DNA of 22,682 bases from JAAYAY01 sp964429355 (GTDB taxonomy: Bacteria > Planctomycetota > Planctomycetia > Pirellulales > Thermoguttaceae): the NCBI GenBank assembly GCA_964429355.1, contig CAYSCH010000125.1, positions 1 to 22,682 on the forward strand. The letters run 5' to 3'. Both the position numbers and the translations under genes were made by a program. The notes below the pieces were generated by a model that ran no database searches, was not told where the DNA came from, and was given only the letters and a program-made list of their open reading frames with translations. Positions 1 to 8,216 of this stretch are shown here, piece by piece; position 1 is the stretch's first letter, and the number at the start of each line of letters is the position of its first letter.

Positions 1-1
1 C

Positions 2-1111
2 GACTATCCCGTCCAAACCGACGCCGCCATGGGATACAACCTTGTCACCGAGGGGATTCCCTACGAAAAAACCCTGCGACGGGCAAGCCTCCCAAACGCC
101 GAACTGCGCCGCGTGCCCTACAAACCCGAAACATTCGATCGAGTCGTTCGCCAGATGCTCGATGAAATCGGCAAGGTCACCATTCTCGATCGCACGATCT
201 TCTTCCAGACCGAAACGGATGCCAACAAGACAAACGTCGAATCGGTTCTCGCCCAGGCCGCCGATGGGCGAGTCCTTCGCATTCGTGCCAAGGTCTTCAT
301 CGACTCGACCGGCTGCGCCTGGCTCTGCCGCGACTTGGGCTGCCAGACCATGATTGGAAGCGAACCGAAAAGCCGATTTAACGAACCTTCCGCCCCTGAA
401 AAGGGCTCCCTCCAGCTCAATGCCATCTCTCGCTGCTACCTGATTCGCCCCAACGCGAACCCCAAGCGCGAGCCCGCCCCGGAGATTGACATTCACTTTC
501 CAAAATGTGCTTTCGTAACCGGCTGGAAAGACGGACTTCAGGCCGTCAATACTTTGCCACTGCTTCCCGGACGGGCCCTGATCGACTTTGGCTACGACGA
601 GTGTCTCCGCCGCAGCGAACCCGTGGTCCGCGCCCATTGGCATTGGCTGCAACAGATCCCCGAGTTCCGAGGCTACGAGATGGTCGAAATTGCCCCCATG
701 TTGGGAATTCGCGAGAGCCATCGCGTCGTCACACGATATATCCTCAACGAGAATGATCTGCTGGCCGGATTGTCCGGCCAGAAACACGACGATATCATCG
801 CCGTTGCCGACCATCCATGCGACGTTCATGGCGCTGGCGGGCATCTCGCAGCTCTCGAGACGGCTTACGGCATACCCTACCGCTGCCTTCTGCCGGAGGG
901 GCCCTGGAACAACCTGATGATTGCGTGCCGCGGCGCCGGCTTCAGCAAGATTGCCGCGTCGAGTTGCCGCCTCCAGCGGACCATGATCCAGATCGGACAC
1001 GCCGCTGGGGTTGCGGCCGCCATGGCTTGCCAGCACGATGTCCCCGTCGACCAGATCGACATCCAGGCTCTCGTCAACCACCTCGATCCCCGCGCCCGTT
1101 ACCCATACTGA
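2..1111 (+). CDS. FAD-dependent oxidoreductase, C-terminal part (5' end outside window)
   Basis: The reading frame is open from base 2 (DYPVQTDAAMGYN...) and ends with TGA at 1109-1111, so the gene starts upstream of the window. The internal ATG at 29 is probably not the true start. The fragment (369 residues) matches the C-terminal half of the large FAD-dependent oxidoreductase family (PF12831 type). Family-typical stretches are FIDSTGCAWLCRDLG (the region where bound FAD is contacted), PMLGIRESHRVV, YGIPYRCLLPEG, and a C-terminal FAD-contact segment ending IGHAAGVAAAMA. The N-terminal GXGXXG dinucleotide-binding motif must lie outside the window. Substrate cannot be inferred; in planctomycetes these enzymes are numerous and mostly uncharacterised. 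The next gene is convergent. Confidence 0.85.
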   Translation, partial: DYPVQTDAAMGYNLVTEGIPYEKTLRRASLPNAELRRVPYKPETFDRVVRQMLDEIGKVTILDRTIFFQTETDANKTNVESVLAQAADGRVLRIRAKVFIDSTGCAWLCRDLGCQTMIGSEPKSRFNEPSAPEKGSLQLNAISRCYLIRPNANPKREPAPEIDIHFPKCAFVTGWKDGLQAVNTLPLLPGRALIDFGYDECLRRSEPVVRAHWHWLQQIPEFRGYEMVEIAPMLGIRESHRVVTRYILNENDLLAGLSGQKHDDIIAVADHPCDVHGAGGHLAALETAYGIPYRCLLPEGPWNNLMIACRGAGFSKIAASSCRLQRTMIQIGHAAGVAAAMACQHDVPVDQIDIQALVNHLDPRARYPY

Positions 1112-1161
1112 CCCGAGTCGCCGACGAGGTCCGAGGTCCCGTTTCTGCACTCGTATTGGAA

Positions 1162-1178
1162 CCAACGATAGCCGTTGG
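1162..1178. terminator. small stem-loop between convergent genes
   Basis: CCAACG-ATAGC-CGTTGG gives a perfect 6-bp stem with a 5-nt loop, in the 111-bp spacer between the oxidoreductase stop (1111) and the stop of the minus-strand membrane gene (1223). On the plus strand it is followed by a pyrimidine-rich stretch (CCTTGCCTTCTT) rather than a true T tract. A weak bidirectional terminator is plausible but unproven. Confidence 0.35.
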
Positions 1179-1222
1179 CCTTGCCTTCTTGGTGGCATAC
1201 CCGGTCAGCATCCGACGGAACC

Positions 1223-1627
1223 TCAGTCAGGCCCCTCTTCCTCGTATGCCTGGCGTTCGAAGGGATTCTCACGGTAATAGTCCCGCCCCTGCAGCCACAG
1301 CAACAGCGAACACAACAGGTAAGCCGGCAGAAACAATGGTCCCCATCTCTCGTACTGACGCACGTGAACGTGTTCGTGGTCGCGACACCGGTCCAATGCA
1401 TCCAGGTCCTGCCCCAGAATCGTGTGCCCCAACGTCAGTGCCGACGCGAAACCGCCGGGCGGCCCGAGCTGAAGTATGCGGCGCACCGCCCCACCATGAA
1501 ACTCCACGACGCCCCTGCGCATTTGCAGTCGGGTCCCGAAAAGAAGCCCCACCCCTCCGATACTCGCTCCTAGAAGCGTATTGGGAGCGGCCCACGTAAT
1601 ATAGAGAATTTTGGCAACCAAGGCCAT
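1223..1627 (-). CDS. small membrane protein with HEXXH motif, unknown function
   Basis: A 134-residue protein starting at ATG 1627 (MALVAKILYITWAAPN...); the open frame runs further upstream but that part has no protein-like character. Residues about 5-35 form a hydrophobic segment. A second hydrophobic segment (LFLPAYLLCSLLLWL) lies at about 98-112. Between them sits DHEHVHVRQYERWGP, where H84-E85-H86-V87-H88 reads as an HEXXH zinc-site motif, preceded by a TLGHTILG stretch. The end is NPFERQAYEEE. I recognise this as a family seen as hypothetical membrane proteins with a conserved HEHVHVRQYERWGP core, but no function is known to me. A membrane-embedded metallopeptidase-like role is only an inference from HEXXH. 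It stands alone, convergent with the oxidoreductase gene and divergent from the LPS operon. Confidence 0.75.
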   Translation of the reverse strand: MALVAKILYITWAAPNTLLGASIGGVGLLFGTRLQMRRGVVEFHGGAVRRILQLGPPGGFASALTLGHTILGQDLDALDRCRDHEHVHVRQYERWGPLFLPAYLLCSLLLWLQGRDYYRENPFERQAYEEEGPD

Positions 1628-2061
1628 TTGACAAAGCCCCCACGAAAGACTTGCTACACATTGCTCGATCCTACGCTCGGGCCGACCAAGATCCAAGTCG
1701 GCTCGTCTGCATAGCCAATCCTGCAGGGATGTTCGGCAGCGCGAATCGCTACCAATGGGCTGCAGGGAGCCCGGCGAACTCGCAAGAGGCACAACTCTTA
1801 CCCCTTGTGGTGGGGACAACTGGTGACAACTCGGACTGAAATGATCTTGGTGACGATAGTGGCCGGGAGTATGCTGCTCTTTCCCTGACCACAAATTTCG
1901 GGCACCCGGTGAATGTCTGGCGAGAGCACTCCCGAGACTTCCAGATCCCCAGGATGCCCCAACGACCCAAATGACTCGAGCCGTATCTGGGCACTCCGCA
2001 CTCCGCAGCGATGGCGGCAAGGCATGCAGACCTGTCCTGGACGACCTCCGAGGCAATCACC
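1628..2061. other. intergenic region upstream of the LPS operon
   Basis: This 434-bp stretch separates the divergent membrane-protein gene (minus) and the heptosyltransferase gene (plus). Open frames are present on both strands but none shows motifs or a convincing ribosome binding site. The only structure I can point to is an inverted repeat at 1678-1705. Promoters for both flanking genes should lie here, but no strong -35/-10 pair was found by eye. Confidence 0.5.
1678..1705. promoter_or_regulatory. 9-bp inverted repeat (hairpin) in divergent spacer
   Basis: CGGGCCGAC, a 10-nt spacer (CAAGATCCAA), then GTCGGCTCG pair over 9 bp with one G-T wobble. The element lies 51 nt upstream of the start of the minus-strand membrane gene, so it could be an operator or a structure in that gene's leader. 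No T tract follows on either strand, which argues against a terminator. Confidence 0.3.
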
Positions 2062-3165
2062 ATGGATGGTGAGATCTCACGCATGTCGATTCTCAGGAAA
2101 TACACTCCGACGAAGATCGGCATCTTCCTGCCAAACTGGCTTGGCGACTGTGTGATGGCCACACCGACTCTGCGAGCCATTCGCACACATTTCGGCCCAC
2201 GGGCCCGCATCGTCGGTATCATGCGTCCCAACCTTGAGGAACTGCTCGCCGGGACCGACTTGCTGGAAGAGCAATGGTATTTTGATCTCCGGCACGGGTT
2301 GCCCGAGACTGGATACAAAGCGATCCTGCGTAAAATCCGGGCCGCCCGGTTCGATATGATGGTCCTCATGCCGAACTCGATACGCTCAGCCCTCCTGGCT
2401 TGGCTTGGAGGCGCGAGCGAACGAATCGGATACGCAAGGAACTGCCGCGGCCCGTTGCTGACAGGTAAGGTCTTCCGGCCCACCGTCAGAGGTCGCCCGA
2501 TCAACCTTCCCATGGTCGATTATTATCTCCGGTTGGCCGAGGCGGTTGGATGCGACACCGGGTCAAAACGTCTTGAGCTGGCCGTTTCCTCCGCTGACAT
2601 GGAGGCAGCCGATTGCGTCTGGGCTGAGTTCGGACTTCGTACCGACGGGCGAGTCATCGCCCTCAATTCGAGCGGAGCGTACGGTGTGGCCAAACATTGG
2701 CCGTCCACTCATTTCGCCAGGTTGGCTCAATACGTGGTTGACCGCCTCGACCATGACGTCTTGGTGATCTGCGGTCCCCAAGAACGGGAAATTGCCCGCG
2801 ACATCGCTCGCAGAGCCGATCGCAAGCGGGTCTTTTCCCTTGCCGATGCGAAGGTGGGTTTGCCAACCACCAAGGGCTGTTTGGCCCGCTGCCGGGCCGC
2901 TGTTTCCACCGATAGCGGTCCGCGGCATGTGGCTGCCGCTTTGGGAAAGCCCGTGTTCACCTTGCTGGGGCCGACGCTGCCGGTCTGGATCGACAACCCT
3001 ACGGTCAAGGGCCTGTCGCTCCAGGCCAAGATCGATTGTCTCGGTTGCGCCAAACGTGTGTGCCCCTACGGGCATCACCGATGCATGGAAGAACTCTCCC
3101 CCGACACGGTATTCGAACATCTGTCGGGGAGCCTGGCAAACAACGTTCTGGAGAAGGTGGCCTAG
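2062..3165 (+). CDS. waaF: ADP-heptose:LPS heptosyltransferase (glycosyltransferase family 9)
   Basis: A 367-residue GT9 enzyme that transfers heptose from ADP-heptose to the LPS inner core on the cytoplasmic face. The N-terminal PNWLGDCVMATPTLRAIR (about 24-41) is the signature of the heptosyltransferase II group. SSGAYGVAKHWP (about 203-214) is the donor-binding loop. TDSGPRHVAAALGKP (283-297) and LLGPT complete the GT9 pattern. The C-terminus carries four cysteines (CLGCAKRVCPYGHHRC, about 326-341). The start at ATG 2062 is chosen because GAGG lies 8 nt upstream; ATGs at 2011 and 2083 are alternatives. It is the first gene of a three-gene operon, and hldE, which makes its donor, lies just downstream on the other strand. 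Assignment to WaaF rather than WaaC or another heptosyltransferase is by motif resemblance. Confidence 0.85.
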   Translation: MDGEISRMSILRKYTPTKIGIFLPNWLGDCVMATPTLRAIRTHFGPRARIVGIMRPNLEELLAGTDLLEEQWYFDLRHGLPETGYKAILRKIRAARFDMMVLMPNSIRSALLAWLGGASERIGYARNCRGPLLTGKVFRPTVRGRPINLPMVDYYLRLAEAVGCDTGSKRLELAVSSADMEAADCVWAEFGLRTDGRVIALNSSGAYGVAKHWPSTHFARLAQYVVDRLDHDVLVICGPQEREIARDIARRADRKRVFSLADAKVGLPTTKGCLARCRAAVSTDSGPRHVAAALGKPVFTLLGPTLPVWIDNPTVKGLSLQAKIDCLGCAKRVCPYGHHRCMEELSPDTVFEHLSGSLANNVLEKVA

Positions 3166-4194
3166 ATGAATCGGGAGAAGACTTCATTCCTGCTCACATG
3201 GCGAGCACGCTGGAGGGCTGCCGGCGGTCATAGTCCGCCTGCCCTGCCGACGACGAAGCCACGGCACAGTCGTCAGCACATGTTCTATGTGCGAGTGGCG
3301 GATTCACTTGCCGATGCAGAACCCTTCTCCGGCGGAGATGATCCCGCGGCTGCCGGCTTGTCGCCTGCCGGAAGCGGCGATGTTTGGGCGACCCCTGCCT
3401 GGCAGGTCGCCTTGAGAGACGCCGGACTCGCCAGTTGCCCCGCGGTGATGGGCACCCTCAACGGCGTTTGCTCACGGGCACTCGCTGATCGAGAGAACTG
3501 GCGGCTGACGCTGCCATGCAGTGGCGTTGTCCGCTCTGTGTATCTCAAAAAGCACCATACTCGATCCTGGTGGTCTCGACTGCGCGCCACCCTCGGGCTT
3601 GGACCGCACGATTCGCCCGGACGTCACGAGGCCCAGAACGTACGCAGACTTGAAGCCGCCGGGATCCCGTGCATGGAACTTGCTGCCTTTGGGGAACGGC
3701 TTCGCCACGACGGTCTCCTCGAGTCGTTTCTGATAACGCCCGAACTCGAAGGTTTCACGCAACTCGACGATTTTCTCCGTGGTCGTTTCCGCGTTCTCAC
3801 CAACCACCCGGAGCGACGCGATCCGGAATTGCGGCGTCTGATCGCGCGTGTCGCGGCCATCGCCAGACAGTTCCACGAAGCGGGTTTCAACCATCGCGAT
3901 CTCTACTGCTGTCACTTCTTTGTCCACGAGGACTCTTCGGGCGATTTCGAGATTCGGCTCATCGACCTCCAACGTGTGCAGCATCGCAGACGATTGCGGC
4001 GGCGGTGGCTCGTCAAGGACCTGGCCCAGTTGGCCTACTCCGCACCTCGCGATCGTATCAAGTGCACCCACAAGATGGCGTTCATCCGGCATTACTTCGG
4101 CGTCCGCAAACTGAGGCCGGAACACAAGCGGTTCGTTCGAGCAGTTCTTGCCAAACAGCGTGCCATGGAACGCAAACTGGGGATGAGCCGATGA
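3166..4194 (+). CDS. lipopolysaccharide kinase, InaA/Kdo kinase-like family
   Basis: A 342-residue protein with a small-kinase fold of the InaA/KdkA/WaaP type, expected to phosphorylate a sugar of the LPS core. Visible motifs are the ATP lysine in VYLKKH (about 126-130), the catalytic loop NHRDLYCCHFF (about 242-252), and the metal-binding segment RLIDLQRVQ (about 264-272) in place of DFG. RRRWLVKDLAQLAYS follows, as is typical of the family. The first 75 or so residues are unlike the rest and poorly conserved in appearance. The ATG directly follows the TAG stop of the heptosyltransferase gene, with GAGAAGG 8-9 nt upstream, indicating translational coupling. Whether heptose or Kdo is phosphorylated cannot be decided here. 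Confidence 0.83.
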   Translation: MNREKTSFLLTWRARWRAAGGHSPPALPTTKPRHSRQHMFYVRVADSLADAEPFSGGDDPAAAGLSPAGSGDVWATPAWQVALRDAGLASCPAVMGTLNGVCSRALADRENWRLTLPCSGVVRSVYLKKHHTRSWWSRLRATLGLGPHDSPGRHEAQNVRRLEAAGIPCMELAAFGERLRHDGLLESFLITPELEGFTQLDDFLRGRFRVLTNHPERRDPELRRLIARVAAIARQFHEAGFNHRDLYCCHFFVHEDSSGDFEIRLIDLQRVQHRRRLRRRWLVKDLAQLAYSAPRDRIKCTHKMAFIRHYFGVRKLRPEHKRFVRAVLAKQRAMERKLGMSR

Positions 4195-5354
4195 GGATTG
4201 GACTCGTCCTCGAACACTTCGATCCGCACCGTGGCGGATTGGAGCACTGGGCCTGGCAGTTCGGTCATGCCATGATCGAGCGTGGACACGAATTGCACGT
4301 ACTGGCCCAATCCTATCCCCCTGCCGACGCCGCCCCCTCACTTCGTTTTCATCGCATGCCGGGTCGCTCCTCCCGCTTGAAATACGCGGCCGCCTTGGAG
4401 CAACACCTCGCCACGCTCGATCTCGACGTCGTTCACGACACCGGGGCGGGCTGGTTCTGTGATGTTTACCAACCACACTTTGGATCTCGCGCGGCACTTG
4501 CCCACCGCAGTATCGACCTCCTCTCCGTACCCTTCCGCCCGCTGAAACGTCTGGCCATTCGAGTTCTGCCCCGGTACCGCCAGTTTGCGGCTCTGGAGGC
4601 TCGGCAATTCGTCGACGACGGCCGAGTGTTCGTCGCCCTCTCGCAAAAGGTGGCCGACGCCTTCGTCAGCTATCACGGTGTCCGGCGCAGTGCCATCCGA
4701 ATCATCCCCAACGGTGTCGACTGCGACCGGTATTCTCCCGAAAACCGCTCCATTCATCGCAGTACGATGCGGCAACAACTCGGCCTCGCCCCCGAGGCCC
4801 TCCTCGTCCTGATGATCGCCCACAACTTTCGGCTCAAAGGGCTCAGTTCGGCCATTCAATCACTGGCAAAGCTGCACGCCCGGGCACCGAACACCCATCT
4901 GGTTGTCGTCGGCGGTGGGAGGCCCCGGCGGTACCTCCGCCTCGCTCGTGCCCTGGGAGTTGCCCCCCACGTGACATTCCTTGGGGCTCGCCCGGACTCG
5001 GTTCCTTACCTGGCGGCAGCCGATGTATTCATCCACCCCACCTACTACGACGCCTGCAGCCTGGTGGTGTTCGAGGCCTTGGCCTCCGGGCTGCCGGTCA
5101 TCTCGACTCGTGCAACCGGTGTGGATGAACTCATGACCGAGGGAGTTGAAGGCTACCTCGTGTCAGACCCGAGCCAAACAGATGCCATGTCCGAACACCT
5201 GGCCCGGTTGCTGGATCCAGCACTGCGAGAAGAAATGGGTCTTGCCGCGCGCCGGCTGGCCTTGCAGCATTCCTTCTCGCGAAACTGCGACGCCTTCGAA
5301 TCGCTCTATCTCGAGATAACCAACCGTCGGCATCGGACGTCCGAAGCTGCATGA
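4191..5354 (+). CDS. glycosyltransferase family 4 (WaaG-like LPS core transferase)
   Basis: A 387-residue GT-B glycosyltransferase. The N-terminus MRIGLVLEHFDPHRGGLEHWA is the usual GT4 acceptor-domain start with its GG loop. IPNGVD (about 172-177), AHNFRLKG (about 210-217) and the E-X7-E region from HPTYYDACSLVVFEALASG (about 282-300) form the nucleotide-sugar site. Its ATG overlaps the stop of the preceding kinase gene (ATGA, 4 bp), so the two are translationally coupled. FRLKG is also found in WaaG glucosyltransferases of the LPS outer core, and the neighbours support a core role, but donor and acceptor sugars are not determined. This ends the operon; hldE converges 129 bp downstream. Confidence 0.85.
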   Translation: MRIGLVLEHFDPHRGGLEHWAWQFGHAMIERGHELHVLAQSYPPADAAPSLRFHRMPGRSSRLKYAAALEQHLATLDLDVVHDTGAGWFCDVYQPHFGSRAALAHRSIDLLSVPFRPLKRLAIRVLPRYRQFAALEARQFVDDGRVFVALSQKVADAFVSYHGVRRSAIRIIPNGVDCDRYSPENRSIHRSTMRQQLGLAPEALLVLMIAHNFRLKGLSSAIQSLAKLHARAPNTHLVVVGGGRPRRYLRLARALGVAPHVTFLGARPDSVPYLAAADVFIHPTYYDACSLVVFEALASGLPVISTRATGVDELMTEGVEGYLVSDPSQTDAMSEHLARLLDPALREEMGLAARRLALQHSFSRNCDAFESLYLEITNRRHRTSEAA

Positions 5355-5483
5355 CGAGCTTGTCGGCCCCCAGCCGGCGCCTGCCCGCAGCGATGCATAC
5401 GGCTTGTCCTTGGTGTCATCGGTCAATCCTGGTTCCTGCAAGGACTGGTCCGGCAGCCTTCTCCCGGAATCGTGCAAGTCCAT

Positions 5484-6974
5484 TCAAATCGCCGGTGACT
5501 CGGAGCGAATGCGGGCAATCGTCGAAGTCGTGCTTCTTCCTTCGGCAAGAGGCGCAAGTAGCACCTCGCCCCCATAGGACTCCACGAACTCTCGCCCCAC
5601 AACTCCTTCGTCGCGATTCTTGCAGTCGGCACCCTTGACGAGTACATCGGGCCGGATGGCCTGAACCAACTCGAAAACGCTGGGATCGTCGAAGACCACG
5701 ATGTAGTCGACTGCCTCCAGGGCAGCCAGCACCGCGGCCCGATCGTCCTGCTTATTCACGGGGCGACTCGGTCCCTTCAGAATCCGCACCGACGTATCGC
5801 TGTTGAGACCGACAATCACCACGTCGCCGTGTTCCTTGCAGAACTTCAGGCAGCTCGTGTGACCCTGATGGAGAACGTCAAAACAGCCGTTTGTGAAGAC
5901 AAGAGTCTCGTGCCGCTGCCGGTGCACCTCCAGTGCCTTCAGCAACGATTCCAGCGGCAGTAGTTTTCGTCTCTGACCGCCCAGGAACATCTGTCTTTCC
6001 CAGAGAATCTCATCCATGGAAACGGTGGCCGTACCGAACTTTCCGACGGCGATCCCCGCCGCCAGATTGGCCAGAGACGCGGCCTCCGATTGATTCCAGC
6101 CCGCAGCCAGGGCGACCGCCAGGGCGGCGAGCACCACGTCGCCTGCTCCCGTCACGTCGTAGACGCTCCGAGCGTGTGTGGGGATCAATTGCCCATCGTC
6201 GGCACTCGCTACGTACATCCCTTCGCGGTCCAGCGTGATAATCACCGTGCCTATTCCATACCTGGCGCGCAACAGACCAGCCGCCCGATTTGCATCCTGC
6301 TCGCTGCGTATGGCGAAGCCCACGGCATGGGACGCCTCGAACCGGTTCGGTGTGATCAGCCCCGCCCCACGGTACTTTTCAAAATCGGCCGAACGGTGCG
6401 GGTCGGCCAAGGTCAACTTTCCGGCGTCGCGAGCCTTCCCAAACAGAACCTGAGTCAACTCCAGCGATAGCACGCCCTTCGCATAGTCCTGCAGGCATAC
6501 CACATCTGCGGCCGATACCCGCTCCCCATACAAGGTCGCAAGGCGGTCGTAGACCGCCGTACTCAACGGCTCGTCCGATTCGTCGTCGATCCGCATCAGT
6601 TGCTGGCGATGCCGATGCTGGGCAACACCCACAAGACGCTGCTTGGTGGTGGTCGGACGCCCCGCTACGCGAATCAACCCCGATGTGTCTGCGCCAATGT
6701 CGTCAAGAAGCCCCTTGAGACGGTTTCCCCGTTCATCGTCACCAATCACGCCAACACAAATCGGCTTCGACCCCATCGCCGCCAATGCGGCTGCAACGGA
6801 GGCTGCTCCACCACAACGAAACTCCCGGCTTACTACCTTCAGGACCGGTACCGGAGCCTCCGGACTGATTCGTTCGGCATCTGCATAGAGGTACTCGTCC
6901 AGCATGAAATCGCCGGCAAGCAGCACCCGCGAGAAAGAAAGACTGGTGATCTTGGCCACGGACAGTTCATCCAT
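5484..6974 (-). CDS. hldE: bifunctional heptose-7-phosphate kinase / heptose-1-phosphate adenylyltransferase
   Basis: A 496-residue two-domain enzyme (E. coli HldE is 477), cytoplasmic. It phosphorylates D-glycero-beta-D-manno-heptose 7-phosphate at C1 and, after a separate phosphatase, adenylylates the 1-phosphate to give ADP-heptose. Residues about 1-330 form a ribokinase-type domain: LLAGDFMLDEY at the start, GGAASVAAALAAMG, and the catalytic VYDVTGAGD (about 271-279). Residues about 355-496 form the nucleotidyltransferase domain: FTNGCFDVLHQGHTSCL (about 360-376, containing the HXGH motif) and GRSTTSTIARI. ATG 6974 is chosen because AAGGA sits 9 nt upstream; the open frame extends to 7118 without protein-like sequence. 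It converges on the LPS operon, whose heptosyltransferase would use its product. Fusion of both domains in one chain matches the proteobacterial arrangement. Confidence 0.95.
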   Translation of the reverse strand: MDELSVAKITSLSFSRVLLAGDFMLDEYLYADAERISPEAPVPVLKVVSREFRCGGAASVAAALAAMGSKPICVGVIGDDERGNRLKGLLDDIGADTSGLIRVAGRPTTTKQRLVGVAQHRHRQQLMRIDDESDEPLSTAVYDRLATLYGERVSAADVVCLQDYAKGVLSLELTQVLFGKARDAGKLTLADPHRSADFEKYRGAGLITPNRFEASHAVGFAIRSEQDANRAAGLLRARYGIGTVIITLDREGMYVASADDGQLIPTHARSVYDVTGAGDVVLAALAVALAAGWNQSEAASLANLAAGIAVGKFGTATVSMDEILWERQMFLGGQRRKLLPLESLLKALEVHRQRHETLVFTNGCFDVLHQGHTSCLKFCKEHGDVVIVGLNSDTSVRILKGPSRPVNKQDDRAAVLAALEAVDYIVVFDDPSVFELVQAIRPDVLVKGADCKNRDEGVVGREFVESYGGEVLLAPLAEGRSTTSTIARIRSESPAI

Positions 6975-7077
6975 GCGCAGGTTCCTTCTGTCGTTTCTTG
7001 ATCTCCCCGATGCAGGACGATATTCCGCGGTTGCTTGTGATTCCGACGCGCTCCCGATACAGTAACATATGCCGGTT

Positions 7078-7097
7078 CCCACTCCCGACGAAGTGGG
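7078..7097. promoter_or_regulatory. 6-bp inverted repeat between divergent genes
   Basis: CCCACT-CCCGACGA-AGTGGG is a perfect 6-bp inverted repeat with an 8-nt spacer. It lies about 104 nt upstream of hldE and 54 nt upstream of the small membrane gene in the 176-bp divergent spacer. It could be an operator or chance; no strong promoter hexamers flank it. Confidence 0.25.
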
Positions 7098-7150
7098 GGC
7101 AATCGCGTGGCGAAACACGAGAAGTCAGTGCTTTACCAGAGCCAGAGCCA

Positions 7151-7486
7151 ATGCGGCTGATTCCGTTGCTCTTCCTCCATCTCGCTTGGGACACGCTCGT
7201 CCTGTTCATCGTCCTCCGGATCGCGGTGCGGGCAGGCTCCCTGAAATGGCATAGGCTCGGACTCGCTTGTTTCGCGATGGCCGCATGGAAGCTCGTGCTC
7301 TACTTGACCCTCGGAGTCGCAGCCATCGTTCCGGTCTTCCTCACGATGGCCCCCGTGCTCCACTGGAAGTATTCTCTTTCCTTGCGAGTTACCGCCTACG
7401 TCCTGGCCCTGTATCTCTTCCTGGGAATCGTATTCGGGGCCGTCCTGAAGCTCGCCCTCGGGGTGCTCGACCTGTTCTTCCTTTGA
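7151..7486 (+). CDS. small hydrophobic membrane protein, unknown function
   Basis: A 111-residue, strongly hydrophobic protein with about four predicted membrane segments (roughly residues 3-25, 34-52, 54-70 and 79-108). The loops are short and basic (RAGSLKWHR, HWKYSLSLR). Third codon positions are GC-rich like neighbouring genes, which supports real coding. ATG 7151 is the first ATG that yields a clean membrane protein; the frame is open further upstream from a TTG at 6998, and no good ribosome binding site was seen. No family was recognised. It is divergent from hldE and convergent with the cytochrome b gene. Confidence 0.6.
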   Translation: MRLIPLLFLHLAWDTLVLFIVLRIAVRAGSLKWHRLGLACFAMAAWKLVLYLTLGVAAIVPVFLTMAPVLHWKYSLSLRVTAYVLALYLFLGIVFGAVLKLALGVLDLFFL

Positions 7487-7549
7487 ACCGCCTTCTGCGA
7501 TCGGGCCAGCCAACCGCTGCGGCGCCCCCGTGTGGATCCTCAGTTGCCC

Positions 7550-8149
7550 TCACTGCAAACCGATCCGCTGCGCCGCCACCGCATACAGATGCAACACCAG
7601 GGCCAGGACCACGACCAGACCGCTGTAACGGTGCAGGTCGAGGAGCACTCGCTGGCCGTCGGAACCAAAGACCGGCAGCATGCTGACGAGCATCGTCATC
7701 GTCACCACGATGCCGCTCACCACCATCACCCAGAACAACAACTTGGGAAGCCAGTAAAACTTGGCCGGAAAGATCTTGCCCGTCACGGGCCCAATCTGGA
7801 ACTGATTCAGGTGGGCCCAACTCAAAACCAGCAGGGGCAACACCGCCGTGAACGCTCCCGCGCCGCACATGTGGAAAAACAGCGGCCAGCCCCCCAGCTC
7901 ACCGTGCCGGAGAACCTCCACAAACGACGTCAGCGCCAACACGGCCACACAACCGATCGTGCCCAGATAGATCAGGATATCCCACAGATTCCACCTCTTC
8001 CGCTCGGCTGCAGCACCGCGGAAAATCACCGCAACCACCAGGTGCAGGACCATGATCACCACAATACCGCCCAGGGCAAAAGGCAGAATCTGACGGAATA
8101 TCTCACCCGTGTTTCCGGAAGCCAGGACGGGGCTCAACTCGGCGAACAT
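7550..8149 (-). CDS. cytochrome b-type membrane protein (cytochrome b561/FdnI-like)
   Basis: A 199-residue integral membrane protein with about five hydrophobic segments. Histidines lie in or near membrane segments: LHLVVAV (H36), FFHMCGAG (H93), LDLHRYSGL (H173) and VLHLYAV (H187). They are placed as b-heme ligands are in the cytochrome b561 and formate dehydrogenase gamma families. ATG 8149 is chosen because GGAG lies 7 nt upstream; a TTG at 8167 would add six residues. It follows the multiheme cytochrome c gene on the same strand (67 bp gap), so the pair probably forms one membrane electron-transfer unit linking the quinone pool with periplasmic cytochrome c. Direction of electron flow is unknown. 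Confidence 0.78.
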   Translation of the reverse strand: MFAELSPVLASGNTGEIFRQILPFALGGIVVIMVLHLVVAVIFRGAAAERKRWNLWDILIYLGTIGCVAVLALTSFVEVLRHGELGGWPLFFHMCGAGAFTAVLPLLVLSWAHLNQFQIGPVTGKIFPAKFYWLPKLLFWVMVVSGIVVTMTMLVSMLPVFGSDGQRVLLDLHRYSGLVVVLALVLHLYAVAAQRIGLQ

Positions 8150-8216
8150 CGATTTGCTCCAATTCAAATATCAGGGAAACGCCTTTGCGTTGTTGTTCTC
8201 CATTCGACCATCGACC

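Noticed and set aside
817..1599. A 260-codon plus-strand frame overlapping the oxidoreductase end
   Set aside because: It overlaps two better-supported genes in other frames and its product is low-complexity arginine/proline-rich sequence.
1628..2056. N-terminal extension of the HEXXH membrane protein up to 2056
   Set aside because: The extra 143 residues are arginine/serine-rich noise without hydrophobic or conserved features; ATG 1627 starts directly before the hydrophobic segment.
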